A stretch of DNA of 64,000 nt from Firmicutes bacterium UBA2530. GTDB taxonomy: Bacteria > Bacillota > Clostridia > Tissierellales > Sedimentibacteraceae. Position 1 is the stretch's first letter; each line of letters begins with the position of its first letter. This document shows, piece after piece, positions 8,972 through 17,882 of this stretch. The DNA lies in contig DDNC01000021.1 in assembly GCA_002340985.1 (NCBI GenBank), positions 16,778-80,777 on the forward strand, written 5' to 3'. Both the position numbers and the translations under genes were made by a program. Below the pieces are notes generated by a model. The model was not told where the DNA came from. It made no database searches and worked only from the letters and a program-made list of their open reading frames with translations.

Positions 8972-10114
8972 GTGGGAGAATGCTTATATTACTTAATATG
9001 GTTAATAAATATAATATTTGCTCTTACTAAGAAGAAAAGTAAATTTATTGTATTCATTACAATCATATTTTTTGGTTTAGTATTTTGTGGCAACAATGGT
9101 GAAAATGGAGATGCATATCTATACAGGTTGTTTTTAACTAACCCTAATGCAGGTGTTAATATTACTGAGCAAGGGTTTAAATGGCTCGCTGATTTTTTGC
9201 GAATTGTAGGAATTAATAACTATGGGTTATGTTTGATGGTAATTTTTATAATATCATTGTTATTTTTTATATTGTCAGTTCGTCAAATAACCAATAACAT
9301 TCACCCATTAATTTCCATAATGATGGTTTTCCCATTCTTGTTATTTGCAACTGCAATTCGATTTGCCTTAGCATTTAGTATTTCATTATACGCAATAACA
9401 GAGTTAGCCACAAAAAATAGGAAAATTAAATTTATTCTGTTAGTGATGGCGGCATCATCGCTTCATACTGTGATGATAACTAATCTTCTATTTTTGTTGG
9501 TATCAAGCTCACGTGTGCGACGAGGTGCAGCGCATGGAAAAGGCAAACTTGCAATTCAAATCATAGCAGCGGTAATTATTCTGTATTGTTTTGTTGTGGT
9601 ATCACTTGGCAATAGATTACCTTTTAGTAGTACTATTATAAGCCTGTTAATTAAGCTTTTTCCAACTCAAGGTTTTAAGATAGAAGCATATTTTTCTACA
9701 AGAACAAATTTAGGTTTTATGGCATTATACTTAGTTTATTTTGTAGGGTTATATGTCTCATCGTATTTACGTAAATTTGTTTTTAGGTATATAGATTCTT
9801 TTGCTTTGGAGTTTGTTAATTTTACGGAGTTTGCATATTATATCAATGTTATATGTTTTTTATTTTTGCCGCTTTATAATCTTAGCTTGAATTTTCACAG
9901 ATTACTGATAATGCCAACTATGGTTAATGCATTGGTATTTTCGGGAATAATGAAATCTTATAATAATAGGCGATTTCTTTCACGAGGAGCTATGTATGTT
10001 GGTAAAATTGAAATACTGGAGATTGTCAGTATTCTGGTATGGATGATACCATTGATAATGAAAATAAATTCAATATCTATAGGAAATATTTTCAAAGTAA
10101 ATGTCTTATTATAG
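8972..10114 (+). CDS. EpsG-like polysaccharide polymerase (Wzy)
   Basis: 380 residues, almost all in about ten membrane helices. The GENGDAYLYR loop after the second helix and the IRFALAFSISLYA helix resemble EpsG proteins, which polymerise lipid-linked repeat units on the outer membrane face of Firmicutes. The start is GTG at 8972, 7 bp after AAGGAGA; the nearby ATG at 8965 is in another frame that stops quickly. It lies between glycosyltransferases and the flippase, the usual place for Wzy. Confidence 0.78.
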   Translation: MGECLYYLIWLINIIFALTKKKSKFIVFITIIFFGLVFCGNNGENGDAYLYRLFLTNPNAGVNITEQGFKWLADFLRIVGINNYGLCLMVIFIISLLFFILSVRQITNNIHPLISIMMVFPFLLFATAIRFALAFSISLYAITELATKNRKIKFILLVMAASSLHTVMITNLLFLLVSSSRVRRGAAHGKGKLAIQIIAAVIILYCFVVVSLGNRLPFSSTIISLLIKLFPTQGFKIEAYFSTRTNLGFMALYLVYFVGLYVSSYLRKFVFRYIDSFALEFVNFTEFAYYINVICFLFLPLYNLSLNFHRLLIMPTMVNALVFSGIMKSYNNRRFLSRGAMYVGKIEILEIVSILVWMIPLIMKINSISIGNIFKVNVLL

Positions 10115-10212
10115 TTTCTTAATAATAAGCTACTAAGATATGGCTTGATTTCATCAATTTAGTGTATATCTGTTAGCTTTAGAAACAAATTAATTATGAG
10201 GAAGTGAGTAAT

Positions 10213-11730
10213 ATGAGTCGTAGTAAAAGCTTTATAAACAATGCAATTTGGGATCTCAGTTACTATTTAATTGTAATAGCCTTGGGCTTTTTAGCGCCTA
10301 GATATATTATAATAACCTATGGGTCAGAGGTAAACGGTCTATCTTCTACAATTACTCAAATACTTAATATTATTTTGCTTTTGCAATCAGGAGCAACTAC
10401 CGCCTCTGTTTACTCTTTATTCAAGCCGATTGCGGATAATGACATACAAGATATAAGCAAACGAATAGAGTCATCGGAAAAGTTTTTCAAAAAGATATCT
10501 GTTATTTTTGCTGTTGTAATGTTGGTTGTTGCGACTGTAACATCAGTACTAATTGAAAGTGAGCTTAATAGGAATTTTATCTTTATTGCATTTGTTATAA
10601 TGGGTTTTAAAAGTTTTTTAGATTTGTTTTTTACGTCTAAGCTTAGAGTTGTATTTACAGCTTTTCAACAGAAGTACATCATTTCTATAGCAACACTTAT
10701 AGAGCAAGTTATTTACTATACATTAGTTTTTTTGATATTATATTTTAAAATTCATTTTTTATTTTTATATTTAGCACTTTTCATTGGTTGTGTTATTAGA
10801 ATTATGTATTTGGAAATTGAATATACGAAAAAATACGGAAAGCTAATCCCAAAGTATACAGGAGGAGATGTAGATAAGATACCAGGAAGAACATATTCAT
10901 TTATAAATGAAGTTTCACATAGCATAGTTGGTTCTTCAATCACGGTTATGATGTCGCTTATGTATGGACTTCAGGAAACAAGTGTGTACTCTGTTTATGC
11001 TTTAGTTGGCTCAGCTCTGAGCTTGGTCTCTACAGCTTTATATTCCGCTTTCGCACCTGGCTTTGGAAATCTTGCTGCGACAGAAGATAAGAAAAATGCA
11101 TTCAGAGTTTTTTCTGTTTTCCAGTTCATATATGTTATGTTAAACACATTCCTCTTTATGTGTATGCTGTATATGATGTTGCCGTTTGTTTCGATTTATA
11201 TAAAAGGTGCAACTGATATCAATTACATAAATCCAATGCTTGCTTGCTTGCTTGCTTTTCAAGGAATAGTGTCAGCTTACAGAATTCCATATAATATTAT
11301 CGTATCATCTTATGGATTTTTCAAAGAAACGTGGATACAACCAGTAATTTGCGCAGTATTGTCTATTGCACTGTCATTTGTGTTTGGCAGACTTAATTAT
11401 TCTTTTGTTCTAATAGGCCCAATCATTTTCTACCTTACTAACTTTATTTATCAATATTTCAGATTAAAAAAATTGGTGCCACATTTGACTTCAAACAGGG
11501 TCTTTACATTATTTGGCGTTTCATGTATGGGGTTTGCTTTAACTGCTATTACAAGCAAATTTATACAGGCCCAAGAAGGGATATTAGCATGGATTTGCAA
11601 TGGAATGGTTTATGCATCCATTGCTACCGTATATCTTGTGTTTATGTCGTTGATTTTTGACAGAAAAGATTTAGCTTTATCCATAGACTATATTAAAAGA
11701 ATGTTAGGGAAAAGGAGAAGCAATGTCTAA
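10213..11730 (+). CDS. Polysaccharide flippase (Wzx, MOP superfamily)
   Basis: About 505 residues with twelve or more hydrophobic segments, beginning with a helix ending LAPRYIIITYGSEVNGLSST, typical of MOP-family exporters of lipid-linked oligosaccharides. ATG at 10213 has AGGAAG 8 bp upstream; a GTG at 10204 is less likely. The coding region contains five tandem GCTT units at 11238-11257 (encoding MLACLLAF), a possible slipped-strand site in an essential export step. The gene end overlaps the next gene by 8 bp. Confidence 0.88.
   Translation: MSRSKSFINNAIWDLSYYLIVIALGFLAPRYIIITYGSEVNGLSSTITQILNIILLLQSGATTASVYSLFKPIADNDIQDISKRIESSEKFFKKISVIFAVVMLVVATVTSVLIESELNRNFIFIAFVIMGFKSFLDLFFTSKLRVVFTAFQQKYIISIATLIEQVIYYTLVFLILYFKIHFLFLYLALFIGCVIRIMYLEIEYTKKYGKLIPKYTGGDVDKIPGRTYSFINEVSHSIVGSSITVMMSLMYGLQETSVYSVYALVGSALSLVSTALYSAFAPGFGNLAATEDKKNAFRVFSVFQFIYVMLNTFLFMCMLYMMLPFVSIYIKGATDINYINPMLACLLAFQGIVSAYRIPYNIIVSSYGFFKETWIQPVICAVLSIALSFVFGRLNYSFVLIGPIIFYLTNFIYQYFRLKKLVPHLTSNRVFTLFGVSCMGFALTAITSKFIQAQEGILAWICNGMVYASIATVYLVFMSLIFDRKDLALSIDYIKRMLGKRRSNV
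11238..11257 (+). repeat. (GCTT)5 tetranucleotide repeat in flippase gene
   Basis: Five perfect tandem copies of GCTT lie within the coding sequence. The unit length is not a multiple of three, so copy-number change shifts the frame. Confidence 0.9.
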
Positions 11731-12697
11731 ATATGTGTTTTTTGTAAATGTTGATGGATACAGAAAATATACTGCTTATGCAGCTCAAAATGCTGGTGCA
11801 TTAATTCCTCATATCAAAGGCAGAGGGATAAAAAGGTTGTTTGAAATTCATAATGCATGGTCGTTGAATAGAAAATATGAACTGCCAGGAAAAAGCATAT
11901 GGTATAAATACTGTTTTAATGAAAAGGAAGTTGATATAAATGAGGATATATATTTTGTGTGTTATGAATCATTTCATATGACTTATTCACGCAAATATTT
12001 ATCCTATCTGAGAAACAAATATATAAATGCAAAGTTTGTTTTCTTTTTTTCTAATCCAGTTGATGAATATAATTTTGAGAAGCTTAAAAGTGTAAGAGAC
12101 CTTTATGATGTTATTTTTACTTTTAACGAAAAAGATGCTAAAGATAACGACTTTATTTATTGCAATTGCGACACATTCAAGTTGATACCCGTGCCTGAAT
12201 GCCCGGAGTATAAGAGTGATGTATTTTTCGTTGGCTCAGATAAGGGAAGACTTGAATTATTACTGTCTGTATTTGAGAAGCTGACAGATGCGGGACTTGT
12301 ATGTGACTTTCACATTGTCAATGTTCCTGAGAATAAGCAAAGATATGCAGATAGGATAAAATACAATCAGAGGATTTCCTATGATGAAGTTCTACATCGT
12401 GTAAAAAGTACAAGATGTGTTTTGGAAATTTTACAGAACAGCAATAATTATTATTCCATTAGAACATTAGAGGCACTTCAGTATCATAAAAAACTTCTCA
12501 CATCAAACATTGGGGTGGTAAAGCAGTGGTTTTACAAACCAGAAATAATACAATGTTTTGATAATTATTTTGATATTAATACGGACTTTGTGTTGCAATA
12601 TATTGATGAAGAACTGTATTCAGATATAGATATTGGTTCATTTGAACGATTTGCAAACTTCTTAGAATCAATATTTAGCGAAAGAAGCTGTAATTGA
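11723..12697 (+). CDS. Probable GT-B-like capsule glycosyltransferase
   Basis: 324 residues, no strong catalytic signature. The layout is that of small GT-B proteins in O-antigen and capsule loci: an N-terminal half with FVCYESFHMTY and FVFFFSNPVDEYN, and a C-terminal half with DVFFVGSDKGRLELL, ISYDEVLHRVKSTRCVLEIL and SIRTLEALQYHKKLLTSN, which matches the sugar-binding and acidic elements at the C-terminus of such enzymes. It overlaps the flippase gene by 8 bp, so it is translated in the same operon. Another possibility is a polymer-modifying transferase. Confidence 0.6.
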   Translation: MSKYVFFVNVDGYRKYTAYAAQNAGALIPHIKGRGIKRLFEIHNAWSLNRKYELPGKSIWYKYCFNEKEVDINEDIYFVCYESFHMTYSRKYLSYLRNKYINAKFVFFFSNPVDEYNFEKLKSVRDLYDVIFTFNEKDAKDNDFIYCNCDTFKLIPVPECPEYKSDVFFVGSDKGRLELLLSVFEKLTDAGLVCDFHIVNVPENKQRYADRIKYNQRISYDEVLHRVKSTRCVLEILQNSNNYYSIRTLEALQYHKKLLTSNIGVVKQWFYKPEIIQCFDNYFDINTDFVLQYIDEELYSDIDIGSFERFANFLESIFSERSCN

Positions 12698-12882
12698 TGA
12701 TTGAAAGTATGCAACTCGAATTAATTCAAAAAGAAATTAATGAAGAAAATAGACTGCGAGAATGCACAGTAAGTTTTTCAAAGCAACATTTGTTAAATGA
12801 TCTTGTCCACAATACAATTACAAAGAATGTGTCTAGCTTCTTAACGATATACATAAGTATCATTATAGGATCAAAGATATAA
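12697..12882 (+). CDS. Small uncharacterised ORF, possibly a gene remnant
   Basis: 61 codons starting at an ATG that overlaps the previous stop (TGATG). The predicted protein is charged at first and ends in a short hydrophobic stretch FLTIYISIIIG. No family is recognised and the ATG has no clear ribosome-binding site. It may be a small protein or the eroded end of a lost gene between the glycosyltransferase and rfbA. Confidence 0.3.
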   Translation: MIESMQLELIQKEINEENRLRECTVSFSKQHLLNDLVHNTITKNVSSFLTIYISIIIGSKI

Positions 12883-12918
12883 TGAATGTAATCAATTTAT
12901 AAAAGGGAGGTATTTGAT

Positions 12919-13803
12919 ATGAAAGGAATTATACTTGCTGGTGGAGCGGGCACTCGACTCTATCCGCTTACAATGGTTACATCAAAACAATTACTGCCGG
13001 TTTATGATAAACCGATGGTTTATTATCCGTTATCAACGCTGATGTTAGCTGGAATAAAGGATATACTTATTATTTCGACACCGGAAGATTTACCTAATTT
13101 TGAGCGTCTTCTTGGAGATGGTAGTCAGTATGGGGTGAAACTGTCATATAAAGTTCAACTTTCTCCAGATGGTCTTGCCCAGGCTTTCTTGATTGGTGAG
13201 GACTTTATTGGTGATGATCTATGTGCCATGGTACTTGGAGACAATATTTTTTATGGTGGTGGACTGGTAGATAAACTTAATTTGGCGGTCAAAAATGCTA
13301 AGGAAGGATATGCGACAATCTTTGGCTACTATGTGCATGATCCGGAGAGGTTTGGGATAATGGAGTTTGATGATAAAGAAAAGATTCTATCAGTGGAGGA
13401 AAAACCCAAGAATCCGAAAAGCAATTACTGTATTACAGGTTTATATTTCTATGATAATCGTGTTGTAGAATATGCTAAGAAGGTTAAGCCATCTGCTCGT
13501 GGAGAACTCGAGATCACATCTCTTAACGACCTATATTTACAGAATGGGATGCTAAAAGGTATTGTTCTTGGACGCGGGTTTGCCTGGCTTGATACTGGGA
13601 CGATGGATAGTCTGGTAGAGGCATCTAATTTTGTACAAATGATTGAAAAACGTCAGGGTCTGAAGATTTCTGCCCCAGAAGAAATTGCTTATAGAAACAA
13701 GTGGATTGATAAGGAAAAATTGCTTGAATCGGCAGAACGTTATGGGAAATCTCCATATGGCATGCATTTAAAGAATGTTGCAGAAGGAAAAATTGTATAC
13801 TAA
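12919..13803 (+). CDS. rfbA: Glucose-1-phosphate thymidylyltransferase
   Basis: 294 residues, full length for RmlA/RfbA, which makes dTDP-glucose from dTTP and glucose-1-phosphate. The nucleotide-binding signature GGAGTRLYPLT is at residues 8-18, followed by SKQLLPVYDKPMVYYPLS, the metal-binding GDNIFYG and the substrate-binding EEKPKNPKSN. ATG at 12919 follows AAAGGGAGG. It opens the rfbA-rfbC-rfbB set, which supplies dTDP-4-keto-6-deoxy sugars. A regulator-like paralogue of this protein lies at 16614. Confidence 0.96.
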   Translation: MKGIILAGGAGTRLYPLTMVTSKQLLPVYDKPMVYYPLSTLMLAGIKDILIISTPEDLPNFERLLGDGSQYGVKLSYKVQLSPDGLAQAFLIGEDFIGDDLCAMVLGDNIFYGGGLVDKLNLAVKNAKEGYATIFGYYVHDPERFGIMEFDDKEKILSVEEKPKNPKSNYCITGLYFYDNRVVEYAKKVKPSARGELEITSLNDLYLQNGMLKGIVLGRGFAWLDTGTMDSLVEASNFVQMIEKRQGLKISAPEEIAYRNKWIDKEKLLESAERYGKSPYGMHLKNVAEGKIVY

Positions 13804-13821
13804 TGAAGTGGAGCAAAGATT

Positions 13822-14391
13822 ATGAGTAATATCGCATTTACAGAAACAAAGATAAATGGTGTTTATATTATCGATACAAAGGTTTACGGAGACTATCGCG
13901 GATACTTTATGGAAACATATAAAGAAAAAGATTTTAAAGCTGCTGGGTTAGATTATACTTTTGTCCAAGATAACCAGTCTAGTTCAAGAAGAGGTGTCTT
14001 GCGTGGCTTACATTTTCAAAAAACTCATCCGCAAGCAAAACTCGTACGTGTTCTGAAAGGAGAGGTCTTTGACGTTGCGGTTGATTTGCGTAAAGGCAGT
14101 AAAACTTATGGACAATGGGTTGGTGTGCTATTATCAGAAGATAATAGAAAACAATTGATGATTCCCCGTGGATTTGCGCATGGTTTTATGGTTGTTAGCG
14201 ATCATGCTGAGTTTGCTTACAAGTGTGACGATTTTTATCACTCGGAAGATGAAGGAGGACTTATATATAATGATTCTGACATTGCCATTGATTGGCCGGA
14301 TGTTGGTGAAATAATTCTCAGCGAGAAGGATTTAAAGAATCCAACACTTGCTGAATCAAAGATAGAGTTTTTAACTGGAGGGTTACTATGA
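13822..14391 (+). CDS. rfbC: dTDP-4-dehydrorhamnose 3,5-epimerase
   Basis: 189 residues of the RmlC cupin family. Seen: DYRGYFMETY, QDNQSSSRRGVLRGLHFQ with the catalytic His, VRVLKGEVFDVAVDLRKGS and the later YKCDDFYHSEDEGG carrying the catalytic Tyr. These point to an active 3,5-epimerase rather than a 3,4-ketoisomerase. The stop codon overlaps the start of rfbB (ATGA). No rfbD reductase follows, so either it is encoded elsewhere or the epimerised keto-sugar goes to the aminotransferase. Confidence 0.94.
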   Translation: MSNIAFTETKINGVYIIDTKVYGDYRGYFMETYKEKDFKAAGLDYTFVQDNQSSSRRGVLRGLHFQKTHPQAKLVRVLKGEVFDVAVDLRKGSKTYGQWVGVLLSEDNRKQLMIPRGFAHGFMVVSDHAEFAYKCDDFYHSEDEGGLIYNDSDIAIDWPDVGEIILSEKDLKNPTLAESKIEFLTGGLL

Positions 14392-15407
14392 TAATACTTG
14401 TTACCGGAGGAGCTGGCTTCATAGGTTCCAACTTCATCTACTATATGCTCGGAGAATATACAGGCTCAAAGATTGTATGTGTGGATTGCCTTACATATGC
14501 AGGAAATATGTCCACGTTAACAGAAGCTATGGAGAGTCCGAATTTTGTTTTCTATAAGACAAATATCTGCGACAGAAAGGCTGTGTATGAAATCTTTGAA
14601 AAAGAACATCCGGACATAGTAGTCAATTTTGCTGCAGAGAGCCATGTTGATCGTTCTATCGAAACACCAGAAGTTTTCCTTCATACAAATATCCTAGGTA
14701 CACAGGTCATGATGGATGCGTGCCGAAAGTATGGAGTACAGCGTTACCATCAAGTATCCACTGATGAAGTATATGGTGACCTACCACTTGATAGACCGGA
14801 TCAGTTTTTCACAGAAGCAACACCTATTCATACAAGCAGCCCATACAGTGCTTCAAAAGCAAGTGCTGACCTCTTGGTTCAGGCATATAATCGTACATTT
14901 GGGTTGCCTGTTACTATAAGTCGTTGCTCTAATAACTATGGTCCGTACCATTTTCCGGAGAAGCTGATTCCGCTTATGATTGCAAATGCACTTTATGATA
15001 AGCCTCTTCCTGTTTATGGCAAGGGCGATAATGTTCGAGACTGGCTCTATGTGGAGGATCATTGCAAAGCTATCGATCTTATAATTCATAATGGTACGGT
15101 TGGTGAGGTTTATAACATTGGCGGGCATAATGAGATGCGTAATATTGATATTGTAAAGCTGATCTGCCATAAGCTTGGCAAACCAGAAAGCTTAATAACT
15201 TATGTAACAGATCGAAAAGGTCACGATATGCGCTATGCTATTGACCCGACGAAAATATATGATGAACTTGGTTGGCTTCCTGAGACGAAATTCGAGGATG
15301 GTATAAATAAGACAATAGATTGGTATCTCAATAACAAGAAATGGTGGGAGGCCATAATTGACGGTGAATATCGGGACTACTATGAGCGCATGTATGCTAA
15401 TAAGTAA
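14388..15407 (+). CDS. rfbB: dTDP-glucose 4,6-dehydratase
   Basis: 339 residues of the RmlB family, which turns dTDP-glucose into dTDP-4-keto-6-deoxyglucose. Seen: TGGAGFIGSNF near residue 6, NFAAESHVDRSI, the catalytic STDEVYGDL with Asp-Glu, YSASKASAD with Tyr and Lys, and RCSNNYGPYHFPEKLIPL. It overlaps rfbC by 4 bp (ATGA), so translation is coupled. Confidence 0.96.
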   Translation: MIILVTGGAGFIGSNFIYYMLGEYTGSKIVCVDCLTYAGNMSTLTEAMESPNFVFYKTNICDRKAVYEIFEKEHPDIVVNFAAESHVDRSIETPEVFLHTNILGTQVMMDACRKYGVQRYHQVSTDEVYGDLPLDRPDQFFTEATPIHTSSPYSASKASADLLVQAYNRTFGLPVTISRCSNNYGPYHFPEKLIPLMIANALYDKPLPVYGKGDNVRDWLYVEDHCKAIDLIIHNGTVGEVYNIGGHNEMRNIDIVKLICHKLGKPESLITYVTDRKGHDMRYAIDPTKIYDELGWLPETKFEDGINKTIDWYLNNKKWWEAIIDGEYRDYYERMYANK

Positions 15408-15447
15408 CACAGTTTAATATTAATCAATCGTATAAAGGAGAAAATAA

Positions 15448-16578
15448 ATGTCTATTCAAGTATTAAAACCTAAGTTTCATATTGATGAGTGTCTTGATGC
15501 CGTAAAGGAGTGCCTAGAAAAGGGATGGACCGGGATGGGATTTAAGACAGTGGAGCTGGAAGAGGAATGGAAAAAATATACTGGACACCAGTACGCATAT
15601 TATTTAAATTCTAACACAGTTGGTCTTCACCTTGCTGTGAAGATTCTTAAAATGGAAGATGATTGGAATGATGGAGACGAAATCATTTCTACACCGATTA
15701 CATTTGTTTCAACTAACCATGCTGTTCTTTACGAAAATATGCATGTCACATTTGCTGATGTTGACGAATATCTCTGTCTTGATCCTGATGATGTAGAGAA
15801 AAAAATTACCGACAAAACCCGTGCAGTTATCTTTGTTGGTTATGGTGGACGTGTTGGACAACTTGACAAAATAATAGAAATCTGTAAGAAATATAATCTG
15901 AAGCTCATTCTTGATGCTGCACATATGTCTGGCACAAAGGTGGATGGTGTTTGCCCCGGAACTTGGGATGGAATTGATGTTGCAATATATTCTTATCAGG
16001 CAGTAAAAAATCTGCCGTCCGGTGATAGTGGAATGATTTGTTTTAAAGAAGAGCGTTTTGATAAACTGGCTCGTCAACTTGCTTGGCTCGGAATAAACAA
16101 AGATACATATGCTCGTTCAAACAAGGGTACTTATGCTTGGAAATACGATGTGGACTATGTAGGTTACAAGTACAACGGGAATGCTATCATGGCATCAATT
16201 GCATTGGTTCAGATGAAGTATCTTGATGAAGAGAACTCGAGGAGACGTCAGATAGTTGAAATGTACAATAAGAACTTTAAGGATAATAAAAAGATTAAGA
16301 TTATCCCAGCTAATCATGCTGATGAGTGTTCATTCCACCTGTATGAACTGGCAGTTCCAGATCGAGAAGGATTGTTAGAGTACCTGTCTCAGAAGGGAAT
16401 CAATTGCGGTGTCCACTACCGTGACAATACTGAGTACAGCATGTATCTTTATGCTAATGGTACCTGCCCATATGCTCATGAAATCAGTCAGCATCTTATT
16501 ACAATGCCTTTACACATGTGGCTGACGGATGAAGAAATACAGAGTATTATTAATGGTGTGAATGAGTTTGTAAAATAA
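15448..16578 (+). CDS. DegT/DnrJ/EryC1/StrS-type sugar aminotransferase (PLP)
   Basis: 376 residues of the nucleotide-sugar aminotransferase family. Seen: GWTGMGFKTVELEEEW, the DEIISTPITFVSTNHAV strand, LILDAAHMSG with the PLP-binding Asp, and YSYQAVKNLPSGDSG with the PLP lysine. It would aminate a 4-keto sugar nucleotide made by rfbA/rfbB (or rfbC), giving a 4-amino-4,6-dideoxyhexose that the acyl genes downstream can modify. It occupies the place where rfbD often sits. ATG at 15448 follows AAAGGAG. Confidence 0.9.
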   Translation: MSIQVLKPKFHIDECLDAVKECLEKGWTGMGFKTVELEEEWKKYTGHQYAYYLNSNTVGLHLAVKILKMEDDWNDGDEIISTPITFVSTNHAVLYENMHVTFADVDEYLCLDPDDVEKKITDKTRAVIFVGYGGRVGQLDKIIEICKKYNLKLILDAAHMSGTKVDGVCPGTWDGIDVAIYSYQAVKNLPSGDSGMICFKEERFDKLARQLAWLGINKDTYARSNKGTYAWKYDVDYVGYKYNGNAIMASIALVQMKYLDEENSRRRQIVEMYNKNFKDNKKIKIIPANHADECSFHLYELAVPDREGLLEYLSQKGINCGVHYRDNTEYSMYLYANGTCPYAHEISQHLITMPLHMWLTDEEIQSIINGVNEFVK

Positions 16579-16613
16579 GAGAAAACGGTGATATTGAGGG
16601 AGGTGGAATTCTT

Positions 16614-17669
16614 TTGGATGTTAAAAAGGTTGGGAAAGCTATAGCATATTTACGAAAAAGAGCGGGATTCACTCAAAAGAATCTCGCCGACCGTATCGGG
16701 ATAAGTGATAAAGCTGTGTCTAAATGGGAAAGGGGGCTGGGGCTCCCGGACATAACATACTTTGGAAAGCTTGCTATTCTTCTTGACACTGACATAGACA
16801 GTCTCCTCGCTGGAGATGTCATACATCATGACAAGGATTGGAATGGGCTTTTGGTCTTGCCGGAAAATTTTTATGGCATTGGTGCAGATACAACAATATA
16901 TGATAAACCATTAGTTTACTTTCAACTCAGTTATTTTCTGTTGGTGGGAGTAAAGGCTATATTTGTTGTGGGCAACGAAAGAGAATTAAATTTTATGCTA
17001 TCAGAGTTTGGCAATGGCAATAAACTTGGCATAAACATTTTTTATTGCGGATCAGAATTGGAAAGTGTCCGAACTCACCTTAATAACAACATGAATTGTA
17101 ACAATGTAATGGTTGTGTATGGAAGAAGCTTCATATATGGTGTTGACCAAACGAGATTTTTCCAAAAAGCTATGAATAAGGAGCGATTAACCATCTTATC
17201 TCTGCCCAAAAAGCTCAATGTTGCATCTGATGAAGTGGTTTCATCCATATCTTTTAATGATAATATGAAAATAGTCGCTTTAGATAGTAGTGAGAAGGTA
17301 TATACCCAGTATGATTATTGTGAAGTTCCTATGCTATTTTGTCCTAGAAATAGGCTGAATGAAATTATATGTGCTACTGATAAAGACCAGTTTTCAATTG
17401 ATTTAAACAGATGCAGAAATAAAAGGTTATATACCGAGGTACTTGATAGAGGGTATGTAGAAATATCAATTGATAACCCAGATGATGTTGTTGATGTATC
17501 AAACTTTGTTCGTATGGTACAGAAAGCGTGTGGTATGAATATTTACTGCATTGAAGAAATAGCTTGGCGGCGTGGAATGATAAGTCTTGAAGAACTTGAA
17601 TATTTCGGAAACAAAAAGCGAGATACAGAATATGGCAAATATATATTAAGTTTATGTGCAAAATATTAA
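16614..17669 (+). CDS. XRE helix-turn-helix fused to a degenerate RmlA-like nucleotidyltransferase domain (probable regulator)
   Basis: 351 residues from a TTG start at 16614, 6 bp after GGGAGGTGG. Residues about 7-60 are an XRE HTH (FTQKNLADRIGISDKAVSKWERGL). Residues about 75-345 follow RmlA collinearly: YDKPLVYFQLSYFLLVGVK matches RfbA YDKPMVYYPLSTLMLAGIK, and VDVSNFVRMVQKACGMNIYC with EEIAWRRGMI matches the RfbA C-terminus. The GGxGTRLxPxT loop is replaced by ENFYGIGADTT, so catalysis is unlikely. I infer a DNA-binding sensor of a sugar-1-phosphate or dTDP-sugar that controls this locus. It lies directly between the rfb genes and the acyl module. Confidence 0.85.
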   Translation: MDVKKVGKAIAYLRKRAGFTQKNLADRIGISDKAVSKWERGLGLPDITYFGKLAILLDTDIDSLLAGDVIHHDKDWNGLLVLPENFYGIGADTTIYDKPLVYFQLSYFLLVGVKAIFVVGNERELNFMLSEFGNGNKLGINIFYCGSELESVRTHLNNNMNCNNVMVVYGRSFIYGVDQTRFFQKAMNKERLTILSLPKKLNVASDEVVSSISFNDNMKIVALDSSEKVYTQYDYCEVPMLFCPRNRLNEIICATDKDQFSIDLNRCRNKRLYTEVLDRGYVEISIDNPDDVVDVSNFVRMVQKACGMNIYCIEEIAWRRGMISLEELEYFGNKKRDTEYGKYILSLCAKY

Positions 17670-17772
17670 TTTGAGCATAAATGTATTATTTCTTGTAATT
17701 GTTTTAGTTCCTTTAGTAAACGGACAGTCGGTTGCATTGTATCTGAGATTGAAATACACTGATGCGTGAGAC

Positions 17773-17814
17773 ACGTAGCATTTTAATTGAAACGTAGCTG
17801 AGTGGTAGTATAAT
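17773..17814 (+). promoter_or_regulatory. Promoter of the acyl-modification module with flanking direct repeats
   Basis: TTGAAA (17787-17792), 16 bp, TATAAT (17809-17814). The heptamer ACGTAGC occurs at 17773-17779 and again at 17792-17798, 19 bp apart (about two helical turns) and overlapping the -35 box, a plausible operator, perhaps for the XRE protein encoded just upstream. Confidence 0.5.
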
Positions 17815-17882
17815 TACTTCACATAAAGTCGTTATGTAGAAATGCAAAAACCTAAGAATATTGAAAGGTGGTTTTAGATGAT

